Below are positions 1 to 9,392 of a stretch of DNA of 50,332 bases, one piece after another. Location: positions 1 through 50,332 of the forward strand of contig NZ_VISS01000034.1 in NCBI RefSeq assembly GCF_007827555.1. The letters run 5' to 3'. A model generated the notes under the pieces. The model saw only the letters and a program-made list of their open reading frames with translations. It did not search any database and was not told where the DNA came from. This DNA is from Aeribacillus composti (GTDB taxonomy: Bacteria > Bacillota > Bacilli > Bacillales > Aeribacillaceae). The first letter of the stretch is position 1; each line of letters opens with the position of its first letter. Made by a program: the position numbers and the translations under genes.

Positions 1-276
1 GATGTCGTTAAAAAACAGCTTCATGTGGCATAAGGGGTACTCCGTTTGTCTCTTTTTACATGGTAATTATTGTAATGAAAATTGCTCAACTACAGGTTTC
101 AATAGATTTTCAATGGAACTGATGCAAATATTTTTAACAATTTTTTCTTTGTAAACAAAATAATCTCATTGCCACACCTATCAAATGAACCGTTTCTTTA
201 ATACTTGTTTTGATTATTATCTTAAAAATTTTTCTATTTTCTATTAAGAGGCGAAGAGAGGCAGTTTTTACTTTTG
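1..276. other. intergenic, no gene seen
   Basis: This AT-rich stretch lies downstream of the thiolase gene. I see no open frame with a ribosome site, no RNA gene and no clear stem followed by a T-run that would end the operon. Confidence 0.5.
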
Positions 277-1446
277 TTATTCCCGTTCGATAATCGTTGC
301 AATTCCCTGTCCCCCGCCGATGCAGGCTGTTATTAAAGCATACCTTCCTCCTGTTCGCTGCAGTTCATAGACAGCTTTTGTGATTAAGATCGCGCCCGTC
401 GCACCAAGCGGATGGCCGTGAGCAATCGCTCCGCCGTTTACATTTAATTTTTCAGGGTTTATATTTAACTCCCTGTCGCATGCGATGACTTGAGCGGCAA
501 ACGCCTCATTTATTTCAATGAGATCGATATCGTCCAAAGTCAGTCCTGCTTTTTTCAGCACCTTTTTTGTTGCTGGAACGGGGCCAATCCCCATAATATT
601 TGGATCTACTCCAGCGACAGCATACTCGCGAATGGCTGCCAACGGGGTTAAACTTAATTCCTCTGCCTTTTCCCTTGACATAACAACTAATGCTGAAGCG
701 GCATCATTTAAACCAGAGCTGTTTCCAGCCGTAACTGTTCCGCCTTCTAAAAAAGCCGGCGGCAGCTTTGACAAAGCCTCCATCGTCGTTTGAGGACGAG
801 GATGTTCATCCGTTTGAAAAACGATCGGCTCTCCTTTTTTGACAGGGATGGCTATCGGAACAATTTGCTCGTCAAACCGCCCCTCCTTCATGGCGGCGGC
901 CATTTTTTGCTGGCTCTTAAAAGCGAATGCATCCTGTTCTTCACGACTGATCCCATACTTTTTCGCAAGATTTTCTGCAGTAATTCCCATTGGCGGATCA
1001 CCAATTTCCTTTGGTGACAATTGGGACTTCCGAAAGCTTGGGGGCTTCGGACTATATGGTTTTTCCGGTCGGTCCATTAAATATGGCGCTCGACTCATGC
1101 TTTCGGTTCCGCCGGCAATATACACATCCCCATCTCCAGCCCGGATTGCCTGTGAGGCAAGGTTTACCGCATTAATGCCAGAACCGCATTGCCGATCAAC
1201 GGTTACGCCGGGAATTTCAATCGATAAACCTGTTTGCAGTGCAGTCAGCCTGGCAATATTTCCGCCGCCGCTTAATACATTCCCAAAAATCACATCATCT
1301 ATCATATCTGGTCGAATATTAGCCCGTCTTACCGCTTCTTTTATCACTTCAGCTCCAAGCACGTGTGCCGGAACGGAAGCAAGTGCACTGCCTTGTTTTC
1401 CTATTGCTGTACGTACAGCCGAAACAATCACGGCATCTCTCTTCAC
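277..1446 (-). CDS. acetyl-CoA acyltransferase (thiolase), GTG start
   Basis: A 389-residue thiolase, the normal family length. It should cleave 3-ketoacyl-CoA with CoA, or condense two acetyl-CoA. The nucleophilic cysteine sits in DRQCGSG (about residue 87), followed by NEAFAAQ, the active-site histidine segment [15 protein letters not shown] and the C-terminal cysteine in CIGGGQG. The start is GTG, 10 nt after AAAGGAGG. It is the last gene of the acyl-CoA locus, separated from the MaoC pair by 245 bp with no obvious gene, and may have its own promoter. Family membership is secure. Chain-length preference and the direction of the reaction cannot be read from sequence; the context favours degradation. 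Confidence 0.93.
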   Translation of the reverse strand: MKRDAVIVSAVRTAIGKQGSALASVPAHVLGAEVIKEAVRRANIRPDMIDDVIFGNVLSGGGNIARLTALQTGLSIEIPGVTVDRQCGSGINAVNLASQAIRAGDGDVYIAGGTESMSRAPYLMDRPEKPYSPKPPSFRKSQLSPKEIGDPPMGITAENLAKKYGISREEQDAFAFKSQQKMAAAMKEGRFDEQIVPIAIPVKKGEPIVFQTDEHPRPQTTMEALSKLPPAFLEGGTVTAGNSSGLNDAASALVVMSREKAEELSLTPLAAIREYAVAGVDPNIMGIGPVPATKKVLKKAGLTLDDIDLIEINEAFAAQVIACDRELNINPEKLNVNGGAIAHGHPLGATGAILITKAVYELQRTGGRYALITACIGGGQGIATIIERE

Positions 1447-1691
1447 TAATCTCGCGCCTCCTTTATATGCTTTCTTTCACCTTGCAGTTTAAAGCTTTTG
1501 AAAAAACTTGAATCTATGTCGTCCAGCTTAGATTGTAAAAACGTATTACGGCAGCTTTTTCCTCATGCACTAGAAGTTTACGTACTGCACTTTTAGATCA
1601 AGCGAAAACTTACATTAATACGTTTTGGTCTGCTGATCCCAACAATAGTGAACTTTTTGACAGTAATGTAGGGCCCCCTCAAACTTTCTCC

Positions 1692-2093
1692 TTAATATTT
1701 CGAAAAGATGACCTCTCCTTTTACGACTTCGCTGTCATGTTGATTTACGGCCGCCACATCAAAACGGTATTGTTGGTCGAATTTTTCTTTTAATGTCGCT
1801 TTCAACGTGATCACATCATTTAGAAACACTTTCCCTATAAATCTTACAGAATAATCCTTCACAAACCCTTCATGATAATAAGGGGTAAAAAGTTTTGCCA
1901 GATTCCCCATTGTCCACATGCCATGTGCTATAATGCCCGGCAAACCAGCTTTTCTTGCTTCTTCATCTATTGTATGAATCGGGTTATAATCGCCTGAAGC
2001 TCCAGCGTATTTAATTAAATCTAATCTTGAAACAGGTTTGAGCTGAATGACTTGTAATGACTTCCCCTCTTGTAAATCAGACAGGCTGTTCAA
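1692..2093 (-). CDS. MaoC-type (R)-specific enoyl-CoA hydratase, catalytic half
   Basis: A 133-residue single hot-dog protein. It carries the hydratase-2 signature YAGASGDYNPIH (about residues 29-40), whose Asp and His form the catalytic pair in MaoC/PhaJ enzymes. Such enzymes hydrate trans-2-enoyl-CoA to (R)-3-hydroxyacyl-CoA. The start is TTG, overlapping the stop of the preceding gene (TTGA), with an AAAGGAG site upstream, so the two genes are translationally coupled. The preceding gene encodes a MaoC-like partner with a degenerate motif. Paired small MaoC proteins of this sort form heteromeric hydratases in actinobacterial lipid and steroid pathways. I infer the same here. Confidence 0.85.
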   Translation of the reverse strand: MNSLSDLQEGKSLQVIQLKPVSRLDLIKYAGASGDYNPIHTIDEEARKAGLPGIIAHGMWTMGNLAKLFTPYYHEGFVKDYSVRFIGKVFLNDVITLKATLKEKFDQQYRFDVAAVNQHDSEVVKGEVIFSKY

Positions 2094-2539
2094 ACGATCA
2101 TCTCCTTTCGAACCGCTTCCGTAATAATAATCGTTTGTTTAGAAGTAAAAATTATTTCACCGGTTGGATCTTCTCCAAAGCCTTTGAGGACTAAAAATCC
2201 CATTTTACCGCTCTTTCCCATTTTCTCAACATAATCCTCCACTTTTAACCAACAAAAAATTTCTTCTCCTACTATTAACGGCCGTACATAATGAAACACC
2301 TGCTCACCATGAATTAGCCCTTTTTTCGGCAGATTCAATCCGGCAATTACCCCAAAATCAAATACTCTCGGAAATGTCGGCGGTGCAATATTGCGTTGAT
2401 AGCGTGATTTTTTTCCTGTTTCTTCATCGATGAAAATCGGGTGAGGATCTCCGATAGCTTCGGCAAATTTCTTTACAGCACCACTTTCAACGATATTTTT
2501 TACCTTGTTAGAACACTTTCCGATATGCTGTTCAAACAT
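2090..2539 (-). CDS. MaoC N-terminal-like (FAS1-type) dehydratase subunit
   Basis: A 149-residue hot-dog protein resembling the MaoC_dehydrat_N / HadA-type domain. Where a catalytic hydratase has GDxNPxH, this one reads AIGDPHPIF, so the catalytic His position is not conserved. That fits a substrate-binding partner rather than the active half. An RPLIVGEEIFCWLKVEDYVEKMGK segment-like region (about residues 87-110) is typical of the domain. ATG is preceded by GGGGGTGG. It overlaps the catalytic MaoC gene by 4 nt and follows an SDR gene, forming an SDR / hydratase-N / hydratase-C cassette. Confidence 0.8.
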   Translation of the reverse strand: MFEQHIGKCSNKVKNIVESGAVKKFAEAIGDPHPIFIDEETGKKSRYQRNIAPPTFPRVFDFGVIAGLNLPKKGLIHGEQVFHYVRPLIVGEEIFCWLKVEDYVEKMGKSGKMGFLVLKGFGEDPTGEIIFTSKQTIIITEAVRKEMIV

Positions 2540-2561
2540 TTGGAACCACCCCCGTCGATTT

Positions 2562-3326
2562 CTAGTTTTTCGGGCCCCCGGTTACATATAACACTTGCCC
2601 GTTCACAAAAGACGATCTTTCATCTGCAAAAAATGCTACCGCGTTTGCAATATCAAACGGCTTTCCACTTCTGCCTACAGGTATATTGGCAGCTCTAGCG
2701 CTTACAAACTGCTCAAACGGCACGCCGATTCTTCTAGCTGTTTCCTTCGTCATATCAGTTTCAATAAATCCAGGCGCAACCGCATTTACCGTAATCCCAA
2801 ACTTGCCAAGCTCAATGGCAAGCGTTTTGGTAAATCCTTGGATCCCTGCTTTTGCTGTTGCATAATTTGCTTGGCCGCGGTTGCCGAGAGCGGAAGTCGA
2901 TGAAATATTAACAATCCGTCCGTATTTTTTTTCAACCATATATTTTTGAGCAGCCCGTGCGCAGTAAAAAGAACCTTTTAAATGAACATTCATCACGGTG
3001 TCCCAATCAGAATCTGTCATCTTGAACAATAAATTATCTCGAATGACACCGGCATTGTTGACAAGAATATCTATGGAACCGAAGGTATTCACGACCTCTT
3101 CCATCGTACCTTCCACTTGTTCTCGATCAGTCACATCCGCCGCTTTTGCAAAAACCTCAAATCCCTTTTCTTTCAGTTCATTTGCTGTGGCCTTTAACGC
3201 TTCCTCATTTAGATCAATAAATGCCACTTTTGCTCCTTCCTCAGCGAAAAGCTCGACAATACTTTTGCCGATCCCACGGCTTCCTCCTGTTATAAAAGCA
3301 ACTCTCCCATCAAATCGACCAGCCAT
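2562..3326 (-). CDS. short-chain dehydrogenase, FabG-like 3-hydroxyacyl-CoA dehydrogenase candidate
   Basis: A 254-residue classical SDR. It has the TGGSRGIG nucleotide-binding loop (about residues 14-21), NNAG (about 90-93), a catalytic Ser in NISSTSA, and YATAK carrying the Tyr and Lys of the YxxxK motif. The fold is an NAD(P)-dependent oxidoreductase most like 3-oxoacyl-ACP reductase. Next to a MaoC hydratase pair and two thiolases, and with no FadB-type dehydrogenase in the locus, I infer that it oxidises (R)-3-hydroxyacyl-CoA to 3-ketoacyl-CoA. It could instead be an ordinary FabG paralogue. Only 22 bp separate it from the next gene. Confidence 0.88.
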   Translation of the reverse strand: MAGRFDGRVAFITGGSRGIGKSIVELFAEEGAKVAFIDLNEEALKATANELKEKGFEVFAKAADVTDREQVEGTMEEVVNTFGSIDILVNNAGVIRDNLLFKMTDSDWDTVMNVHLKGSFYCARAAQKYMVEKKYGRIVNISSTSALGNRGQANYATAKAGIQGFTKTLAIELGKFGITVNAVAPGFIETDMTKETARRIGVPFEQFVSARAANIPVGRSGKPFDIANAVAFFADERSSFVNGQVLYVTGGPKN

Positions 3327-3406
3327 TTCTGCTCCTCCTAACCATATTTTCGAAAAATTTCGTCATTTCCGGTTAAATTTGTATTAAAGTGACGTTTCAT
3401 GAATGG

Positions 3407-4585
3407 TTAAATAAATTGACCGATTTTTACATGTCCTTTTAAAAGGTTTCTTGCAATGATCATACGTTGAATTTCATCTGTACCGTCATAAATTCTCCAA
3501 AGCCTTGCTTCCCGGTACCATCTTTCAATTGGCAATTCTCTTGTATATCCCATTCCGCCGTGAATTTGTAAAACTCGATCCACTACTCGATTCCCCATAT
3601 TTGCGCCAAACAGCTTCGCCATCGAAGCTAAATGCCGATTATCCTCTCCTTGATCAAGAGTATAGGCAGCATTTAATACCAGCCATTTTGCCGCTTCGAT
3701 TTCAACAGCTGAATCAGCAATTTGCCATTGAATGGCCTGTCTTTCAGCAATCGGTTTTCCAAAAGTAATGCGCTCTTTTGCGTAGTCGATCGCCATTTGC
3801 AAAAGACGCTCAGCTGCGCCGACTGCTCTTGCTCCGACAACCCATCTAGCAAAGCCGATCCATTCCAGTCCAAGGCTATAGCCTTTATGCAATCCACCTA
3901 AAATATTTTCTTCCGGGACGCGAACATTTTCAAACACCAGCCCGGCCGGTCCCCATTCTCCCATCGTATGAATATACTCTGATCTCCACCCCATTTCTCG
4001 ATCAACAATGAAGCATGTAACCCCTTCACGGCCATTGGATTCTTTATGCTTTTCTTTATCTGTAATGGCAATGACCATGACAAAGTCTGCTTCGTTTCCG
4101 CCAGTGATGAACGTTTTTTCACCGTTCAGCACCCACTCATCGCCGTCTTTTACGGCAGTCATCTTTATGTTTCGTGTATCTGACCCTGCACTTGGCTCAG
4201 TCATGGCAAAGCATGACTTCTTCTCCCCATTGATCGTCGGTATTAAATATTTTTTCTTTTGCTCTTCATTTGCATAGTAAAGAATATTATCTGCTGAACC
4301 GCCAAATTTAAATGGTACAAACGTTTTCGCAACCTCCATATAGACGATCGCCAGCATAACATTTCCTAAATCTGCTCCTCCGTATTCGGCTGGTGTGTTA
4401 ATTCCCCAAAAACCAGCTTCTTTCGCTTTCAGCTGAAGCTCTTCAAGCTTGCCAGGCGGAAGGCTGGGCTTTCCTTCCCTTTCATTTCTGAGCACTTCAT
4501 TTTCCAAAGGCATTAACTCTTTTTCAACAAATTTTTTTATCGTTTTTTGAACCATTTTTTGTTCTTCAGATAGACGTAAGTTCAT
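3407..4585 (-). CDS. acyl-CoA dehydrogenase with Asp at the usual catalytic-Glu position
   Basis: An FAD enzyme of 392 residues that would desaturate acyl-CoA to 2-enoyl-CoA and pass electrons to ETF. FAD-binding MTEPSAGSD and the C-terminal helix QIHGGMGYTRELPIERWYR are present. The motif usually written YEGTxxIQ, whose Glu is the catalytic base in medium-chain and related enzymes, reads YDGTDEIQ here (Asp codon at 3485-3487). I chose the internal ATG because GGTGGAGAG lies 6 nt before it. The upstream in-frame TTG at 4609 would add eight residues and place the ribosome site inside the gene. It is one of three acyl-CoA dehydrogenases in the locus and the most divergent. Confidence 0.9.
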   Translation of the reverse strand: MNLRLSEEQKMVQKTIKKFVEKELMPLENEVLRNEREGKPSLPPGKLEELQLKAKEAGFWGINTPAEYGGADLGNVMLAIVYMEVAKTFVPFKFGGSADNILYYANEEQKKKYLIPTINGEKKSCFAMTEPSAGSDTRNIKMTAVKDGDEWVLNGEKTFITGGNEADFVMVIAITDKEKHKESNGREGVTCFIVDREMGWRSEYIHTMGEWGPAGLVFENVRVPEENILGGLHKGYSLGLEWIGFARWVVGARAVGAAERLLQMAIDYAKERITFGKPIAERQAIQWQIADSAVEIEAAKWLVLNAAYTLDQGEDNRHLASMAKLFGANMGNRVVDRVLQIHGGMGYTRELPIERWYREARLWRIYDGTDEIQRMIIARNLLKGHVKIGQFI

Positions 4586-4701
4586 GTTAATCTCTCCACC
4601 CTTTTCCAATTAAGATGAACTATTGATTCTCCTATACTACCGGCCAGAATGTATATCCCTTTGCAGCGGATTTTGATCAGGGGCTTTGAAGCGGTTGATT
4701 T

Positions 4702-5889
4702 TTAAACGATCAAATTTTCAATCAGCATGGCCATTCCCTGTCCACCGCCTACACAAAGAGTTGCTATACCATATCGGTTATTTCTTCGCATCATTTCATA
4801 AAGCAATGTCGTGACAATCCGTGCTCCGGTCGCACCTAAAGGGTGGCCGAGAGCGATCGCCCCTCCATTCACATTTACTTTGTCATAGTCAAGGTTTAGT
4901 TCGCGAATGACTGCAAGCGCCTGAGAAGCAAACGCTTCATTCAGTTCGATTAAATCGATATCTTCCATCTTTTTTCCTGTTCGCTCCAGCAATTTTTGCA
5001 CCGCTGGAACGGGTCCGATCCCCATAATTTCCGGGGATACGCCTGATTGCGCCCAATTTACAATCCGGGCTAATGGCTGAATGTTCAACCTTTTTGCCTT
5101 TTCTTCGCTCATGATGACCAATGCGCTCGCGCCGTCATTTCTGCCGCACGCATTACCTGCTGTCACCGTTCCGTTATGACGAAAGGCCGGTTTTAATTGC
5201 TGCAATTTTTCCAAGGTTGTATTCGGGCGCGGATGTTCATCTGTATGAAAAATGAACGAATTTTTCTTGCTGTTTATTTCAATCGGAACAATTTCAGCTT
5301 GAAAATTCCCTTCTTGGATGGCTCTCTCTGCGCGCTTTTGGCTTTCTAATGCAAATAAATCTTGTTCTTTCCGTGAAATATTATATTTTTCCGCAACATT
5401 TTCTGCGGTTATGCCCATTCCCAGCTGATCTCCATAGATTTCATTCGGCTGCTGACCTGCCTCAGTATTGGAATCTACCAAATACGGCTGTCCCGTGCCA
5501 AAGCGAACACCTCTTAAATAGAAAGGCGCCCTTGACATATTTTCCGTGCCGCCGGCAACGACAATTTCCGCATGGCCTGTTAAAATTTGCTGTACAGCTG
5601 AAGCGATTGCCTGCATTCCTGAGGCGCATAAACGATTCACAGTAAAGGCGGTTGCCGTTTCAGGGATTCCTGCCCGCAATGCGGCGACTCTGGCAACATT
5701 TGAAGATTCCGTCGTTTGCCTTACCTCGCCTAAAATCACTTCATCTACTTGGGTTGGCCCGATTTTTGCTCTATTTATTGCCTCTTTGATAACATGACTA
5801 GCCAAAAATCCGGAATTGATATCCTTTAATGCTCCGCCATACCGGCCGATCGCTGTTCGAACAGCGCTGGCAATGACTATGTTCTCCAT
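4702..5889 (-). CDS. acetyl-CoA acyltransferase (thiolase)
   Basis: A 395-residue thiolase with the nucleophilic Cys in NRLCASG (about residue 88), [22 protein letters not shown] and the C-terminal CVGGGQG. ATG is preceded by GGGAGGAACGTAC. This is the second thiolase of the locus. The loop after the active Cys (CASG against CGSG in the other copy) and many surface positions differ, so the two probably prefer different chain lengths. It lies between two acyl-CoA dehydrogenase genes, as in beta-oxidation operons. Activity class is secure, substrate is not. Confidence 0.92.
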   Translation of the reverse strand: MENIVIASAVRTAIGRYGGALKDINSGFLASHVIKEAINRAKIGPTQVDEVILGEVRQTTESSNVARVAALRAGIPETATAFTVNRLCASGMQAIASAVQQILTGHAEIVVAGGTENMSRAPFYLRGVRFGTGQPYLVDSNTEAGQQPNEIYGDQLGMGITAENVAEKYNISRKEQDLFALESQKRAERAIQEGNFQAEIVPIEINSKKNSFIFHTDEHPRPNTTLEKLQQLKPAFRHNGTVTAGNACGRNDGASALVIMSEEKAKRLNIQPLARIVNWAQSGVSPEIMGIGPVPAVQKLLERTGKKMEDIDLIELNEAFASQALAVIRELNLDYDKVNVNGGAIALGHPLGATGARIVTTLLYEMMRRNNRYGIATLCVGGGQGMAMLIENLIV

Positions 5890-5997
5890 GTACGTTCCTC
5901 CCCAGAGAGCAGCTTTTTAATTTTTTTTATATTATTTTTCCAGTAATCTATTGTTATCCGTTTCGAAACACTTGCATTTACAGCATGACCATAATGG

Positions 5998-7149
5998 TTA
6001 TTGGCCGTATTCCTTTTGTAATTGGCGGGCAATGATGTTTTTTTGAATTTCCGATGTTCCTTCATAAATTCTCGTAATCCGGGCATCTCGATAAAATCTT
6101 TCAATTGGATAATCTGAAATATAGCCAATACCGCCATGAATTTGAACAGCTTTATCTGCGACACGGTTATACACTTCCGACCCGTATAGCTTTAACATTG
6201 CTGCCTCTTTTATCACTTTCATTCCTTGATCTACCATCCACGCAACACGGTAGGTAAATGAACGCAATGTTTCAATTTCCATTGCCATTTCTGCAAGCAT
6301 GTGAGCAACAGCCTGGTGTTCAATAATCGGAACATCAAATTGAATGCGTTCTTTTGCATATTGAACGGATAAGTCTAAAAGCTTTTGACAAGATCCTAAA
6401 TTTCTGGCTGCTAATCCGGCTCGGCCATTCGCTAAAATTTTTAATGCATTCACATATCCTTGGCCTTCCTCCCCTAAAATATTTTCAGCTGGAACCTCGC
6501 AATCTTCTAAAATAATTTCAGCAGAATGAGAGCCTTTCAACCCCATTTTCTTTTCAACTGCTCCAACACGAAAGCCGGGGAAGTCCTTTTCTACGATAAA
6601 GGAAGTGATTCCCTTTGATCCTTTAGATGCGTCTGTTACGGCCATGACGGTGAAAACATCCGCTACCGTAGCGTTTGTTATATAATGCTTTGTGCCATTC
6701 AAAATATATTTTTCTCCTTTTTTGATCGCGGTCGTTTTTAAGTTGGTTGCATTGGAACCAGCGCTTGGCTCCGTCAAAGCAAATGCTCCTATTTTCTCCC
6801 CCCGCGCCATGGCTGGCAAGTATTTTTTCTTTTGCTCTTCATTGCCCATTTCGACAATTCCGACTGTGCCGATGCCAGTGTGTGCTCCGATTAATGTTGT
6901 AAAACCGTTATGGGTGGCGCCAATTTCTTCATATAAAGCACATTTCCCCACCATCCCGATTCCAAGCCCGCCGTATTCTTCGGGGATGCTTAATCCAAAC
7001 AAGCCCAGTTCCTTGGACATTTCCACAATATGTTCGGGGATTTTATCTTCTTCTTCAATTTGTTTCGCAACTGCTTCGACTTCTGCTTGAACAAAATCTC
7101 GCACATTTCTTTTTAACAATTCGATCTCTTCATCCAGCTGAAAATCCAT
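5998..7149 (-). CDS. acyl-CoA dehydrogenase (short/medium-chain type)
   Basis: A 383-residue acyl-CoA dehydrogenase with [16 protein letters not shown] (FAD and substrate contacts, about residues 125-140), [22 protein letters not shown] and the catalytic Glu in YEGTSEIQ near residue 366. Length and motifs match bacterial short- and branched-chain acyl-CoA dehydrogenases of the Bdr/AcdA kind. ATG follows AGAGGTG. A 387-bp gap upstream separates it from the ETF genes, so it probably heads its own transcript with the thiolase, dehydrogenase, SDR and MaoC genes below it. Electrons would go to the ETF encoded just upstream. Confidence 0.93.
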   Translation of the reverse strand: MDFQLDEEIELLKRNVRDFVQAEVEAVAKQIEEEDKIPEHIVEMSKELGLFGLSIPEEYGGLGIGMVGKCALYEEIGATHNGFTTLIGAHTGIGTVGIVEMGNEEQKKKYLPAMARGEKIGAFALTEPSAGSNATNLKTTAIKKGEKYILNGTKHYITNATVADVFTVMAVTDASKGSKGITSFIVEKDFPGFRVGAVEKKMGLKGSHSAEIILEDCEVPAENILGEEGQGYVNALKILANGRAGLAARNLGSCQKLLDLSVQYAKERIQFDVPIIEHQAVAHMLAEMAMEIETLRSFTYRVAWMVDQGMKVIKEAAMLKLYGSEVYNRVADKAVQIHGGIGYISDYPIERFYRDARITRIYEGTSEIQKNIIARQLQKEYGQ

Positions 7150-7536
7150 TTTTTCACCTCTTTTGTCCCCAATTTAAAGCTTGCTTCACTGATGGTTTAT
7201 TCGAGCAAACCGGTTGGATGATGCCGAATCGTCCATCTCTGTCCGCCTCACTCTGTCATAGAAACGGTTCACCCAAGATGCTTGCAATACATGTAAACAA
7301 GTTAGCCGTTTGATCAAAAGTGCCGACAAGACAAATTCATTCCATGAGGGAAACCTTTCAACATTTTAAAAACGCTTTCCTTTCATGCTGCGAATCGCAC
7401 CCGTTTTCCGAATAACTATCTAGCATATAGAGATTTTCCCTAATCCTCTCTCTCTTCATGGCAGCTTTGCTAAAAACAGCACAAGACTTTTGAATGGAAA
7501 TTCCGATCTTCAGGAAAACCAAATTTTTAATGCGGT
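7150..7536. other. 387-bp intergenic region between etfA and an acyl-CoA dehydrogenase gene
   Basis: No open frame with a ribosome site and no sigma-54 type GG-N10-GC element is visible on the minus strand. The gap is long enough to hold a promoter for the downstream acyl-CoA genes, but I could not assign one with confidence. No clear terminator follows etfA. Confidence 0.45.
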
Positions 7537-8517
7537 TTAGAAACTGAGGACCTTTAACTTTTTAAATTCCTCTGTCAACATTGGGACCACGTCAAACAAG
7601 TCACCGACAATTCCGTAATCCGCCACTTTAAATATGTTTGCTTCCGGATCTTTATTAATGGCGACAATCACTTTTGAATTGGACATGCCGGCTAAATGTT
7701 GAATCGCTCCAGATATTCCGCAGGCAATATATAAATCAGGTGTAACTACTTTGCCAGTTTGGCCGATCTGCATCGAATAATCGCAATATCCAGCGTCACA
7801 AGCTCCGCGGGATGCCCCGACAGCTCCTCCCAATACTTCCGCAAGCTCTTGGAGCGGTTTAAAGCCTTCTGCACTTTTCACTCCACGACCTCCGGCGATA
7901 ATTACTTTTGCTTCTGAAAGATCAACACCTTCAGCAGCTTTTCGAACGACGTCCTTTACGATCGTGCGCAAGTCTTTTATTTCAACCGATATGGAAGCAA
8001 CTTTACCTGTTCTTTCCTCATTTTTCTCCAATGGCGCTATATTGTTTGGTCGAACAGTAACCAACATAATCCCCTCTGTTACCACTCTCTTTTCGAATGC
8101 TTTTCCCGAATAGATGGGTCGTATAAAGGTGATATTGTCACCGTCTGCCTCAATAGCTGTTACATCAGAGACGAGCCCTGCGTTTAATTTTGCGGCAATT
8201 TTCGGTGAAAGATCTTTTCCTAGTGACGTATGACCGAAGACAATTCCTTCTGGTTTTTCCTCCTCAATCACTGCCATCAGCGCTTGAGCATACCCATCAG
8301 GAGTATAATGATTAAATTTTTCATTTTCCGCCACTACCACCCGATCCGCTCCATAGGCTATCATGTCTGAAGCAAGATTTGCTGCTTTTTCACCTATTAA
8401 AATTCCAACAACCTCTCCTCCGTTTGCTAACACTTTTGCAGCTGCAATTGCTTCAAACGAAACATTGCGCAGCGCTTTATCGCGGATCTCTCCTAAAACG
8501 ATTACTTTTCTTGCCAT
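7537..8517 (-). CDS. etfA: electron transfer flavoprotein alpha subunit
   Basis: A 326-residue ETF alpha subunit. With EtfB it accepts electrons from the acyl-CoA dehydrogenases and passes them to the membrane quinone pool. The FAD-binding C-terminal domain is intact: GGRGV, GASRGACDAGY, QIGQTGKVVTPDLYIACGISGA and NKDPEANIFKVADYGIVGD. Two ATGs lie six bases apart. GGGGAG abuts the first, so the second ATG (8517) has the usable spacing. It follows etfB closely, the standard Bacillus order. No ETF-quinone oxidoreductase is encoded in the window. Confidence 0.95.
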   Translation of the reverse strand: MARKVIVLGEIRDKALRNVSFEAIAAAKVLANGGEVVGILIGEKAANLASDMIAYGADRVVVAENEKFNHYTPDGYAQALMAVIEEEKPEGIVFGHTSLGKDLSPKIAAKLNAGLVSDVTAIEADGDNITFIRPIYSGKAFEKRVVTEGIMLVTVRPNNIAPLEKNEERTGKVASISVEIKDLRTIVKDVVRKAAEGVDLSEAKVIIAGGRGVKSAEGFKPLQELAEVLGGAVGASRGACDAGYCDYSMQIGQTGKVVTPDLYIACGISGAIQHLAGMSNSKVIVAINKDPEANIFKVADYGIVGDLFDVVPMLTEEFKKLKVLSF

Positions 8518-8539
8518 CCTCATCTCCCCTTTGTCGTGA

Positions 8540-9313
8540 TTAAATGATATTTGCTTCGCTTCTTAATAATGAAACAAGTTCTTTTGCCTGATCTTCTAAT
8601 TCACCTTTTAATATCTTGCCCGCCTCTTTTTTAGGAGGTAAGAAGATTTCTAATACTTTCGTTTTTGGCTCGACATCATCTTCTTCCAAATCCAAGTCAT
8701 CTAATTCTAATTGCTCCAGCGGCTTTCTCTTTGCTTTCATAATGCCTGGCAAAGATGGATAACGGGGCTCATTCAATCCTTGTTGAGCGGTGACCAGCAA
8801 AGGAAGCGACGCTTCAATCACTTCTACATCCCCTTCGACATCACGCTCAATTTTTACTTTTCTTCCGTCAATTTCTAGCTTTGTGATCGCTGTTACATAA
8901 GGTATTCCAAGCAGTTCGGCAACGCGAGGTCCTACTTGGCCGCTTCCGCCGTCAATCGCTACATTACCGGCTAAAATAAGGTCATAGTTCTTTCCTTCTA
9001 AATAGGTTGAAAGAACTTTTGCTGTCGTCCATTGGTCTCCATCCTCAACATCCTCCTCAAGATTAATGAGAACTGCTTTATCTGCCCCCATTGCAAGAGC
9101 TGTACGCAATTCCTTTTCACCGTCTTCATTTCCAGCCATAACAGCTGTTACTTCTCCGCCTTGTTCATCGCGAATTTGAATGGCTTCTTCAATGGCGTAC
9201 TCGTCATATGGATTGATGATAAATTCTGCTCCTTCCTCCTGAATGATTCCATCAGTCAATATAATTTTCTCTTCCGTATCAAACGTTCGTTTGATCAAAA
9301 CGCATATGTTCAT
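8540..9313 (-). CDS. etfB: electron transfer flavoprotein beta subunit
   Basis: A 257-residue ETF beta subunit with the typical start MNICVLIKRTFDTEE, AMGADKAVLI and DLILAGNVAIDGGSGQVGP. It binds AMP and docks with the alpha subunit. ATG at 9313 is 8 nt after GGAG. An in-frame GTG at 9322 overlaps that site and is unlikely. It is followed at once by etfA and preceded by the acyl-CoA ligase gene, so ligase and ETF are probably co-transcribed. Confidence 0.95.
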   Translation of the reverse strand: MNICVLIKRTFDTEEKIILTDGIIQEEGAEFIINPYDEYAIEEAIQIRDEQGGEVTAVMAGNEDGEKELRTALAMGADKAVLINLEEDVEDGDQWTTAKVLSTYLEGKNYDLILAGNVAIDGGSGQVGPRVAELLGIPYVTAITKLEIDGRKVKIERDVEGDVEVIEASLPLLVTAQQGLNEPRYPSLPGIMKAKRKPLEQLELDDLDLEEDDVEPKTKVLEIFLPPKKEAGKILKGELEDQAKELVSLLRSEANII

Positions 9314-9392
9314 ATTTATCACTCCAGTCTTTTTTTAGAACTTAATGTGCTGACCGCTGCCAATTTTTCAGCTGATCGTTTTTTAAAAAGCT

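Noticed and set aside
839-1492. Long plus-strand frame opposite the first thiolase gene
   Set aside because: It is the antisense of a well-conserved thiolase, has no ribosome site and no protein-like pattern.
7261-7330. Possible catabolite-repression (cre) element in TGTAAACAAG
   Set aside because: The central CG and the right half-site of the cre consensus are missing.
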